Source: Charina bottae (taxonomy: Eukaryota; Chordata; Lepidosauria; Squamata; Charinaidae). From it: a DNA stretch of 64,000 bases. The stretch's first letter is position 1; each line of letters starts with the position of its first letter. The notes under the pieces are model-generated. The model made no database searches, was not told the DNA's origin, and saw only the letters and a list, made by a program, of their open reading frames with translations. The translations under genes and the position numbers were made by a program. The stretch lies in the NCBI GenBank assembly GCA_023362775.1, contig JALMGJ010000002.1:56452914-56516913 (forward strand), written 5' to 3'. Positions 53,956 through 64,000 of this stretch are shown piece by piece.

Positions 53956-55106
53956 CTAAAAATAAAAGAGGTAGAAAACATAAGGTTATTTTGGGGGGGG
54001 GGGGTCTATGACCATAAATTTTAATAAATTAAAATATACACAAACAGTTCTTGTAACAATTCTAATATGTCTCTGTACCTGAGATGACACAGTATGTTCC
54101 ATACTGTATTCATTATCGGATTACATAATAAGGTACTTGTTTGGGAACTTCCCTCTATGTTTCTACACTTCAGGGAGTCTGTGAATGAAAGCAGCCCTTC
54201 TGAAAATACGCAACTACATGTTTTATTATGGGTGCAAGGTTGTGTGAGTGGTGTCTTTTCAGAAAGCAATATGGAGTGGAGGATTATAGCTTTATTCCCC
54301 AACCCAACTGGAATCTACCTCCTTCCCCCAATGAGATAGTGTACGTGAGAGAAAAACACCAGAAGCCAGTAAGGATTTTTTCATCTGCATTCTAGCCAAG
54401 CTGTTAGAGGGGGAAAGGGAGAAGATACAACTGATCATATTGGGGGCTTTCCCTTCTTGTATGGAGTGTTTTGATAAGGACTATCTACAGTATAGTTTGT
54501 GCAGCTGAAATTAATTTAAACAGAACCAGATTCATACAGGACTCAAAGCGGCTGCCCCGAACCTCAAGAGTAGCTGCAGCTGCACTGTGCCTCCAAGGAG
54601 CAGAACCAGAGAGGTGTCTTGGGAAATCATTTGTGCAAGACTGGTATGTAACTACCTTCTCCCTATTTTACAAACTGTTCCTTTGGTCCTTTAAATACAG
54701 TATAAGCACTACTAAGAATAAGACAGAATAAGCACTATTAAGAATATTAAAAGAGGAATTGTCTGAAGAGTAGACTCCACTTCTGACATGCTGTGGCCCT
54801 CTTTCATGCCAGAAGGAAAAACTGTCTTAGCTGAACCAGTGTGCTACTCCCCCATTCATACCTTATCATGATGATTCATAAGCAAGCAATACACCAAAGT
54901 AATAGAAAAAATATCATTAGTACATCCTGAAATCATGTTACAAGGATGCTTTTACAATTTAAGAACTTCAAATTTTTATTTCGTCTCTGTTGGCTCATTA
55001 ATCGGCTGCTCTTCCTTATATAATCCCAGTTTCTAGTTAAAAAAATAACCAGCAAATGTACCTGAAATGGAACTGATATAAGGGACATGTGCGTCTGGTA
55101 TCTTTC
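53956..55106. other. CNTN3 intron upstream of the Ig5 exon
   Basis: G-run at 53993-54004. No further exon found. Two short plus-strand ORFs have no recognisable homology. Confidence 0.3.
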
Positions 55107-55108
55107 TA

Positions 55109-55504
55109 CAGGTAGTCCTCAACTTATGACCATTTGTTTAGTGACCATTTGAAGTTACGACGGTGCTGAAAAAAGTGACATGACTGTCCTTGCACTTACG
55201 ACCATTGCAGTGTCTCCGCAGTCACGTGATCAAAATTTGGGCACTTGGCAACCAGCATGCATTTACAACAGTCGCAGTGTCCTGGGGTCACATGATTGCC
55301 ATTTGTGACCTTCCCAGACGGCTTCCGACAAGCAAAATCAATGGGGAACTGCACAATTCACTTAAAGACCACATGATTCGCTTAACAACCACTGCAAAAA
55401 TGTCGCAAAATCAGGTGCGGTCACACGATGCCTCGCTTAATGACCACACCACTTAACAACAAATTTTCCAGTCCCTATTGTAGCTGTAAGTTGAGGACTA
55501 CCTG
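55109..55504. mobile_element. Pogo/mariner-like MITE
   Basis: 396 bp from CAGGTAGTCCTCAACTTATG to GTAAGTTGAGGACTACCTG, flanked by TA on both sides (55107-55108, 55505-55506). Interior strings (acgaccattgcag, cacgtgatc, tcgcttaa) resemble the copy at 24129-24571. No transposase. Confidence 0.82.
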
Positions 55505-55506
55505 TA

Positions 55507-58500
55507 TACTTTCAGCCATCATCAAAAGTCATGCTGATTAACTCTGAAAATTAATTAGCTTCTGCTCCAGAGGAAATGTTACAGTACTAGTTTCACAGCA
55601 CTTTTCCCAGAGCTGCAGAGCAGCTTCTGAATGTTGAGAATTCCTGAGTTGTCCCATCTTTGAGATTCCTCCCTTAGCTGCAGAAGCCAAGGCACCCTAG
55701 TTTTCCCCGCTGAATGAGGACTGACTTGCCACTTCCCCAACTTCCTTTCTTTCTCTTTCCTCACTGAAAAACTAACGGCAAGGTAAAAACTAAGGTTGGG
55801 AGCACTGTGCCAGCTGTTTTCTGCTGTGGTACTCCCTGGCTGCATGCTGACACCCATCTCTGCTTTAGTGCAAGATCAGTCTCTGCCCTCAAGGACACTT
55901 TTGAAAACAGATTACAGAAAGGAACTGAAAAATGGTTGACATATGCCATGTGCATTACAGATTATAGCAGTCTGTGATTTCATTGGTACCGTAAGCAACA
56001 GTGGAAAGGGAGACGATTATCCAAATATGATTACATAAGCTTGTTTTATAATCTCAAACTGTTTTTAGAGATTTCTAGAGATACACATGTACCATCTTTC
56101 TACATCAATATGAAATGTTGACAACTTCATCGATTTTGCAATACAAAAAGGGTCACCATATTAAAACAATATCTATCATCTAATTATAATAAACAACTTA
56201 TCAAATGCTGAGATATAAATTAAATGAACCATATTAATAATATTGATTGTATAATGTATAATGTCAGTTTAAAACTACGTATATCTAAGAATTACTTTCT
56301 GAAATGACACAAAACAAATTAATAACAGAAAAAAGTAGTAAAAAAAGTGTTATTACCAAAGGAGGCCAGTGCATATAGCAAAGAAACAATAACATATGTC
56401 AAAACATTAGTCTACTTTTACAAAAAGATTGAGGACTGGGAGAAAAGAGTGCACAGATTGTTTAATAATGCCCTTTTTCAAAATGACTGGCTCCCATTAA
56501 AATGGCCTATCTTTTTAGCTGAATATTGGAAATGGAAACATTTGTCGTTTCTTCCATTTTAATGCTCTGCTAAATTTTGTCAATTTTATAGCTATGACAT
56601 TATTAAGATATCAATTTCATTGTTTTAGTATCAAATGTGGATTGTGAGTACCCTTGAGGAATCATTGATAAAACTGTAAAAAATGCTTAATATTTGTACG
56701 GCTTTAATAATTATCCAACTGATAATATAAAAAAGATTAATACCCTTTCTCTAGAGAAAGAAAAATAAATCCAGTTTTCAATACTGACTCCTATTAAGTT
56801 ATTCTTTCCCGAGTGAAGTATTTTTTGAAATGGTCTATCAAAAACTCTGTGAAGGGGATTATCTAGGCTGAGAAAGAGTGACTAACACAAATGACAGTGG
56901 GGATTTGTTCCAATCTAACTATGTGGCAATATTTACGATCCCACCTATATTTGTTTTAAATGGACACTGAAAACTTTAAATTTTATATAAAGAAATAAAC
57001 CTCAGATCACCACAGATATAGGTGCTATATATAGCTAAGGATGCTATAAAATAACTAAAAGATTTGAAACTAGAAATATAGCAATAGTAATAGCTTATGT
57101 GATCTGGTACAAACAACATAAAATTGCAGAAGGCCTTATTTTAAAAGAACATGGGCTGTGAACTAGACTATGTGGTTTTCTATTTTATCTGTTTTTATGG
57201 ATGTTTTGGTTTTGTATGCTGCCCAGAGTCATTGGAGTTTGGGGCTATAGCAAATTCACACACAAAACCTGAAAGATTACGGAATAAATCAAAAACCTTT
57301 GTTTGCTAAATCTAACAGGGCATCCAACTGAAAGGCAAGGGGGTAGGTAGCCATTAATTAAAGCAAACCTGTGATCCTATAAAACGTTGCCAAAAGGGAA
57401 GGGACTTTAGTCCTTGGAACCAGCCATGCGTTGCAACTCCAGAGCTCAGAGTGAAAAACAGCAGGTGGTGACAGCCCAGTATTTTGCTGACAGTGTTCAA
57501 TTAACCAACAGTTGTCAACTTGCTATAAACTTAAAATAAAATTTGGAAAAGCTGAGCTAATTTCTTCTCATGACCTTAATCCTTTGTTAATACTCCTTGA
57601 CACTTGCTCTTTTTTCTTGGCTATTTATTCATATACCAGGAACAGGGAGGAAGCAAGTTAAGAATAAAGTGAAGCAATATGCTATTAAAAATTAAAGTAA
57701 TATGTTGGCTGGTTTCTATGAAGAAACATTAAAGAGATGAGAAGCCACATTGCTTTGATGGGGAATAGCCCATCATCCAGAACAGAGGCTTCAAACCCCA
57801 GGCTTCAGATAATTCATTTCAAAGAAGGGAGCTAGAGTATATCCATCAAAATATTTTATTCCACTCTGAATTTACATCACTTTTAATTTAGTAGCTAATC
57901 CTAGGTTAATCTAATGCATTTATGTAATAAACCTTTGGAAGATTTAGGTCAAAAATTCAAGGCAGTATTTTCAAGGAACAATTTCTCTGTGGTTGTCTGC
58001 TTATCAAAAGGAGTGATGTGTGCTTGAGCAGGTGCATAAATCTAATAAAGCACTTTAAAAAATAACTATTTTTTGACAAGAGGACATTTGAGCACATCTG
58101 TGCATGAAAACAGTGTGAAGTCAATATATGCTGCATATTCCTCCTTCTCTGTTAAAAAATCCAGCTGCATAAGAAATTTCCAATATAACTTATACTACCA
58201 TCCTATGAATGTTAGGATAATATTCACTGAACTCAGTGAAACTAATTTCAGGTAAATGTTCTTAGGACTGTGCGTTAGAACCTGCAATAATACAATTGCA
58301 GATGTTTTTATAAACATGGGATGGAAGCTTGGCTTGACACTTTTGGTTCTGAAGTTCTTTTATTCTTGTCTAAATTGCTCAATCTGCAGAAAATGAGACA
58401 TTTTTAAACATATGGACATGACTGATAGGGCAGAACTGAAATAAACTGTTTATTATTCTTTCTTCTCTGGGAAGTAAGTTCCTGAAAAACTATGTGTAGA

Positions 58501-58628
58501 CTATGACAAGAAATGGAGAGACACATGAAGGAGTCCTGTACATTTTCCCCAAAAAGTGCTGAGGGGTGGGGAAGGGGAATAATAAGTTATAGTATTAACT
58601 ATCACAGTTTTAAAAAAAGTTTAAATAA
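55507..58628. other. CNTN3 intron, AT-rich, no recognised element
   Basis: Checked on both strands for an exon ending in phase 2 that would precede the Ig5 exon; none found. No RNA gene or clear repeat was named. Confidence 0.35.
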
Positions 58629-59708
58629 TTTTAATTTCTATTAAGAAACTTGATCAAAGAGGCAGGTCTTCACAGATTTTCTAAATGCTCGGAGTGGGGG
58701 AGGATGTAGTGAGTACATTCCATAGTCAGGGATCAGTGCATCAGAAGGCCCTCTCCTGCACAGATTGGCCTCTGACTGTAGAGGCTTCTTCAAAAGGGTC
58801 TCTTTGTTAAGCCCCACACAGCTTGGCAAGATGAAGGAAGCAAGAATTATACAGGCTACAATAAAGTGTTTTTGATGCTTGTCTTGGGATAAATTCCAAC
58901 TCTCTTTTATATTGAGTTCATTAAGACAGGGTCTATTTAATTGATCTGAAATGTTTCTTTCTAAATGTCTTGCCACCTGGACTGAATTGTCATTTATAAG
59001 ATAAGCTACCAATGGAATTTCCTTCTATTTCTTGATTGTTTATGTCTAATCTCCCTTTCATTTCTTTCCTAGCCTCTCACAATTTCTCACATTGTCCTGG
59101 AAACAGGTTAGTAACATAAAAGGCAGTCCCTTAGAGAGATAGTCTATAAAAGTCAATATCAAGACTTTAAATTGTGCCTTATCACAATGTAGGCATTATA
59201 AGATATCTGTAACTTGTACCACTTTTCAAGGGAAACCTCATGGAGAGGCCTTGCAGTAGTCAAGACTAGATCTAATCAAAGTGTGGATAATCAACAGCAA
59301 GGAAGGTGTTCTGGTAGTTCAGAAAAAGTCATACTAGTTCACTGTGTAATTAATCAGAGGTGTGCCTCACCAGAACTGCCATCTGTGACTCTAGTGATAG
59401 TTGAGAATGAAGCAGCTCTCCTAGAGTGAGAATCTGCTCTTTCATGGGGAATGTAATCCTATCGAAAACAGGCTGACATGCAATCCCCAAATCCAGTTTC
59501 CTGTTACCAACAGAACTTCTATCTCGTCTGGATTCAATTTCAACTTGTTTTCCTGCATCCAACCTGCTATCAAACTTAGTAGCATTTAAGGGTTATTTCC
59601 TTAGAGTTGAATAGTAAGGAGCAAAAGAACTCAGATCTCCAGATGGCCCTCATCAGCATGGGGGAGGTGACGGAACCCAGTGAGACACCACAGGTCATTG
59701 GCCTAGGT
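58629..59708 (-). mobile_element. L2-type LINE 3' part, decayed
   Basis: Minus-strand translation near 58641-58760 resembles the C-terminal FRKSVKTCLFDQVS/LPTFRKELKTWFCHLA end of the LINE at 63492-63965. The part at 59490-59570 gives an NKLKLNPDE-like RT string. Indels throughout. It appears to continue after the hAT MITE at 59709-59979. Confidence 0.55.
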
Positions 59709-59979
59709 CAGAGCTTTCCAAACTGTGTGTCGCGACACAAAAGTGTGTCGCCACACACAATCTGGTGTGTCACCACAGAACCCGGAAGCGCTGATCATCA
59801 TCAGCGCTTCCGGGTTTTCCCGCGGCGACACACCAATGGCGGCATGCAAAAACCCGAAAGCGGCAGCAGCGCTTCCGGGTTTTTGCGCGCTGCCGCAATG
59901 GCGGCACTTCCGGGTTTTCCCGCGGCGACACACCAACGGCGGTTGGTGTGTCGCCGCGGGAAAACTTTGGAAAGCCCTG
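59709..59979. mobile_element. hAT-like MITE, intact ends
   Basis: 271 bp from CAGAGCTTTCCAAACTGTG to ACTTTGGAAAGCCCTG, with an exact 8-bp TSD gcctaggt (59701-59708, 59980-59987). The interior is CpG-rich, with repeated cttccgggttttcccgcggc and acacaccaacggcgg units. It is the best preserved of three copies in the window and gives the family ends. No transposase. Confidence 0.88.
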
Positions 59980-60125
59980 GCCTAGGTATTCACCACAAAA
60001 TGGGACACTACTGCAGCACCTCCCTCTCTGCACCACATTTTGCACATATCCTGACAAGAAGTACTAGGCCCCATGTAAAAACACTGCCTCCGAAGCAAAA
60101 ACCTGCCATGAAGTTCAGAAGGATA

Positions 60126-61950
60126 ACAGAGTAGAATCATAGAAAGAATTAGTTGCAAGGAGCCATTTAGGCCATCATGTTCAAGCTGCTGTCCAATGAA
60201 AGCATCCAGATTAAAACATCCAAGACAACTGGCTGTCCAGTTTCCACTTGAAACTGAGCAAGGTTTTTTGTAGCATTTAAATAAAATCTGCCTTTCTGTA
60301 ATTTAACTCCATTCTTCCATATCATGCATTCTGGGATGAGAGCAAAAAGGACTTAACCTCGTTCTTTATTATAGTCTTTCATGTATTTGAATAGTACTAG
60401 TTTTATCTAAAGGCTGAACATTCCCATTCATTCAAACGTTCTTCATAGGACTTAAGTTTTTAGTCCCCTGATCATCCTCACTCCCTTTCTCTGAATCTGT
60501 TCCAATTTTTCTTAATTTTCTTAAAGTACAGTTGCCAGAATTGGGCATAATAGTTTGAAATGGGGTCTGACCAAATCAGAATGAAGTGGAATGATTACTT
60601 CCCATGATTTAGAAATTATACTTCTATTGATATGGCTACAGTTGAATATCTTTTTTTGTAGTTCCATCACACTGCTGACACATATTCAACTTGCAATCAA
60701 GTATTATTCCAAGATTTTTACTTTTTCTATCCATCCATCTGGCCATAATCCATCCTATACCTATGTATTTGATACTTGTTTTGAAAATGAAGATAATTAC
60801 CTAATAACCATGTATTTGAATACATTTCAAAATGATCTTGACAGATTAAAATAACAGAATTATATTTAACAGAGACAAATGCACAGGTATGAAATGGATA
60901 ATCCCTGGTTTGAAAAAACTTGTGAAAAAAGATATTGAACTCAATGATCACAAAATATGACCTGCTTATGAAAAAGGTAAATGAAAATGTTGGTTCTTCA
61001 ACAGAAGTATAGTTTTCAAAATTATGGGGAAAATACTTCCACTAAATTCAGCATTTACTATTAGCTTCTTCTGCCACGGAATTCTACTTATCATTGCTTT
61101 GAGAATATAAAATCCACTTTTTTGTAGTCCCAGATATGCATTCAACTGCATTTAGTTTTAATTTTCCTTACCATCATGAATCCAGTAGTACCTGATCATT
61201 TGACCCCAACAGTTCTACTACTGATCATACTACCTTTGTTTCCTTGACTAAGTCTTCTCCATTAATTAAGATCAAACCAAGAATAATTTATCTTCTTTTG
61301 CTTTCTCTACCTCTGAAAGAAAAAGCTGTCAGCAAGACAGGTCACAGATTTCTTGGAAGGACCATGCTGGCAATTTGTTCCTCAGTGTTGAAGTTCCCTA
61401 CCACTACTGCATTATTTATCCATTTAAAGATATTAGATATTAACTGACATAAGAATATATTAAATGTGATAAATCTTTTTTCTGTCCTAGAGATTTCCAT
61501 CAATTCCATCTCTCTCTCAAGCCATAAATCTCAATTTTTCTTCCTTATTATTCATCTAGAAGTATTTTCAATTCTTTTGAATCATCACTTGGCATTGCTC
61601 ATTCCCCTTCAGAGATAGAATATTCAGTGTCTAAGGGCATTAAAATCAATTTAGGTAACAACAATTCAAGTTTCTAAGTATTCTTTTCTATCTTTCTTGA
61701 TATCTAGTTCATTTTATTTTGACTGCAGCTGTAGGCTGAACAGATATCTCTGCTGAACATTCCACAACTGATGCTCTAGCCTAAGCAGTTACAGGTTAAT
61801 TTATAACAACCCAGTCCTATACATGGGTAGTTCAATTTCTCCCTTCCACCATTCATTACACTGCATTTGTCAGCATTGATTCTAAACTGTCATAGCGTTG
61901 CCAGGTTGCTTGGCTTTATTAGTTCCTTTGGCACTACATCAAATATCCTG
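60126..61950 (-). mobile_element. CR1 LINE 3' region, decayed
   Basis: The plus strand carries the antisense CR1 landmarks in order: atagaatcatagaaagaatt, ctgaacattcccattcattc, ttcttcataggactt, ctgaatctgttccaattttt and ttgaagttccctaccactac. The order and spacing are as in amniote CR1 3' ends. Similarity is firm to about 60700 and weaker beyond. Confidence 0.55.
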
Positions 61951-63290
61951 AATAATTTGTATTGTCTCTGGATTTGCTAGTAAACAAGGAGGGTGGGAGG
62001 AGAAGCAACCAGTTGTTAAGCATCAGCAATTCTGAATAGATACTATTGTACATTCTTCCCTTGTGTGCATGTTTCATTCTAAGAATATAGTTTGTGATGG
62101 CACTAAGTCACATATAAAATTGGTGCTCTCTGATTTTCAGAGACTCCATCTCTTCACCTTTCCCCTTGGGCATCATGCAATTTCCTCTAAACATATATAA
62201 TCTGGTGGGATTATATATGTGTAGCCAAACATGCATATATACATAAGTAAACAATATGATCTGGCCATCTTAAATGAAGTAGTCACCTTCTTTTTCCCCC
62301 CTCTTTAAATAGCTTATATTGTATTTTATTTTCTAAATCCAATTTATGCTTTTACACACAGGTAATGAAGGTCTGTAATTCTCTCCTATTGCTCTAAGGA
62401 TACTTTAGAAATCTACCACATTCAGTATCCAGTATAAATACTGTTTTTGTTGTGCCACTAATTATTCTAGTCTTTCCTCATAAAAATATAAAATTATTCC
62501 TGCTGGATTAGATTTAAAAAATCAGTTTAATCCACTGTACTCTTTTCTGTAACAGTCATCCATCTCCCCACAAGGAAGACATGAGCGCAATAGTAGCTTC
62601 CTATTTTTGTTCCCCATCAACTGATAGTGAGAAGAATGTGCTTCTGATCCTAGAAATAACTAAGTGCCATCATGATTAATAGCCATTGATAACTTTACCT
62701 GCAAAAATGTTACCAAAGTTTCTAAAATCCTTCAAATTGATAGTCATTGGTATATCTTGCAAAAGTGACTTTTGTATAATTTATTATGTACTATATGAAA
62801 TGTCTGTCTTGAATCTCCCATCATTCTGCTTCATTACATTATTCTGGTTTTTATTACTGCCTCTCTCTATATATTTATAGTGGCTGAATATATCAACTTA
62901 CTCAGTTTATTAGGGAAGAGAGAATAAGAAAGTTTGCATTAATATCAGAATGCAGTCTTTCTTTTCTCTCTACTCTAGTAACCTGAGTTTATATCAGAAT
63001 GCAGTGGAATGGGCATTGGAATATTCAATAAAATGTAGCTTTAAGCACTGATGACACAGTCATTGTAGAATGTACCTGTCAAGAATATGTAAACCCTGTT
63101 CTCTTCTTACTCCTCTTGCAGACATACTTACTTGTCCTTCACAGATTTTGTACATGGCCATTTCTACCCCATCCCAACCTCCCCTCCTCCTCCCCTCCCC
63201 AAAAAAGAAAAAGAGAATGGGAATGAAGCAGTGCTTATAATTGGGCAGGTGAACAAGAAGTGTCGGAAAGACTGGCATGAGTGTCTTTAT
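61951..63290. other. CNTN3 intron, AT-rich, no recognised element
   Basis: A poly-purine/pyrimidine strip lies at about 63170-63215 (cccctcctcctcccctcccc). No exon or named repeat. Confidence 0.3.
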
Positions 63291-63297
63291 TTTCTGA

Positions 63298-64000
63298 AAT
63301 AAATGGTTATTTATTTGTTTGTTTGTTTGTTTATTTATTTATTTTCTATAACCGCCCATCTCCCCCCATGGGGAACTCTGGGCGGTTCACAATAAATAAG
63401 TTAAAATAAGGTTAAAATCTCAAGTATACAGTAAAAATATATTGAAAAATCCAGATGGTAATGGAATAATTAAAGAAGGACAGTTATAAAATTAGGGGAT
63501 TAGCCACCCCCATGAGGAACTATCCCTCCCTCCTTCCCATGCCAGATGGCAGAACCAGGTCTTCAGCTCTTTCCTAAAGGTCGGGAGGGAGGAGATCTGT
63601 CTGAACTCTGGGGGCAGGATGTTCCATAGAGTGGGCGCTGTCACAGAGAAGGCCCGCCTCCTAGACCCCATCAGATGACACTCTTTAGTTGATGGGGTTC
63701 GTAGCAGGCCCTCTCTGAATGACCGGGTGGGGTGGGTCGATAACATGGGGATAAGACGGTCCCTCAGGTATTCTGGCCTCATGCCATGTAGGGCTTTAAA
63801 GGTGATAACCAACACCTTGAATTGTACCCGGAAGCAAACCGACACCCAATGCAGCTTGCGGAGCAGCGGTGTTACATGTGCAGATCTTGACGCACCCAAA
63901 ACTGCCCGCGCGGCCGCATTCTGCACCAGCTGTAGCTTCCGGATAGTCTTCAAGGGTAGCCCCAAGTAGAGCGCATTGCAATAATCTACATGGGAGATGA
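63298..64000 (-). mobile_element. L2-type LINE, 3' end with intact C-terminal ORF
   Basis: On the minus strand the open frame (63965-63492, running off the window) reads LQLVQNAAARAVLGASRSAH, VTPLLRKLHWVSVCFRVQFK, FKALHGMRPEYLRDRLIPML, AFSVTAPTLWNILPPEFRQI and FRKELKTWFCHLAWEGG. This is the conserved C-terminal region of L2-clade RT proteins. The 3' UTR ends gtgaaccgcccagagttccc, gatgggcggttatag and an AAAT/CAAA-rich tail (63298-63345). It is the youngest L2-type copy in the window. Confidence 0.88.

Noticed and set aside
63124..63300. Possible upstream CNTN3 exon with a GTAAGT donor near 63125
   Set aside because: The sequence before the donor does not translate to an Ig half-domain and lacks an acceptor at a suitable distance.

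Overview
The window is nuclear DNA from an amniote, almost certainly a squamate reptile (lizard or snake). It carries a full-length BovB (RTE) LINE plus BovB fragments, tRNA-derived SINEs of squamate type, CR1 and L2 LINE debris, Penelope-like elements (PLEs), L1 3' fragments and hAT/pogo-type MITEs. There are no bacterial-style operons. The only host gene I can support is spliced and lies on the minus strand.

That gene is CNTN3 (contactin-3, also PANG/BIG-1), a GPI-anchored neural adhesion protein. Twelve exons of its 3' half run from 53955 down to 8196. They encode part of Ig domain 5, Ig domain 6, all four fibronectin type III (FN3) domains, and a short last exon with the GPI-attachment signal. 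Splice sites are canonical and phases agree across every junction. Exons upstream of Ig5 were not found and probably lie beyond the right edge. About 10 kb at the right end is intron and about 8 kb at the left end is 3' UTR/flank.

Most other recognisable sequence is mobile elements in the introns, many with target-site duplications (TSDs) that I could read. Layout: 0-5.6 kb holds L2 fragments, a BovB tail, a hAT-like MITE and a tRNA SINE. 8.2 kb is the CNTN3 terminal exon. 8.5-11 kb holds SINEs, a possible solo LTR and CR1. 11.7-19.4 kb is an old BovB copy split by a 5.4-kb APE-type LINE (11-bp TSD) and an L1 fragment (19-bp TSD). 20-24.7 kb has a 5S-derived element, two FN4 exons and nested pogo-like MITEs. 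25-29.3 kb is a zinc-finger LINE interrupted by a solo LTR, then RTE-like debris interrupted by a PLE. 30-32 kb has three FN3 exons. 33.3-36.6 kb is a near-intact BovB (11-bp TSD) inside a PLE terminal repeat. 36.9-42.8 kb has exons plus a PLE with an internal inversion. 44-46 kb has an L1 fragment and a 264-bp PLE-derived palindrome. 48-53.2 kb has composite and tRNA SINEs, a MITE and another APE-type LINE. 58-64 kb has L2, hAT and CR1 material and ends inside an L2-type LINE ORF.

The most interesting pattern is that each PLE terminal repeat in the window carries the same arrangement: CTGAAGA, a hairpin, GAAAC, then GTT, GTC or ATT. This matches the hammerhead ribozyme core, and a stem I can be drawn. 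In one case two such motifs sit head to head in a near-perfect palindrome. No wholly new multi-gene system was found.
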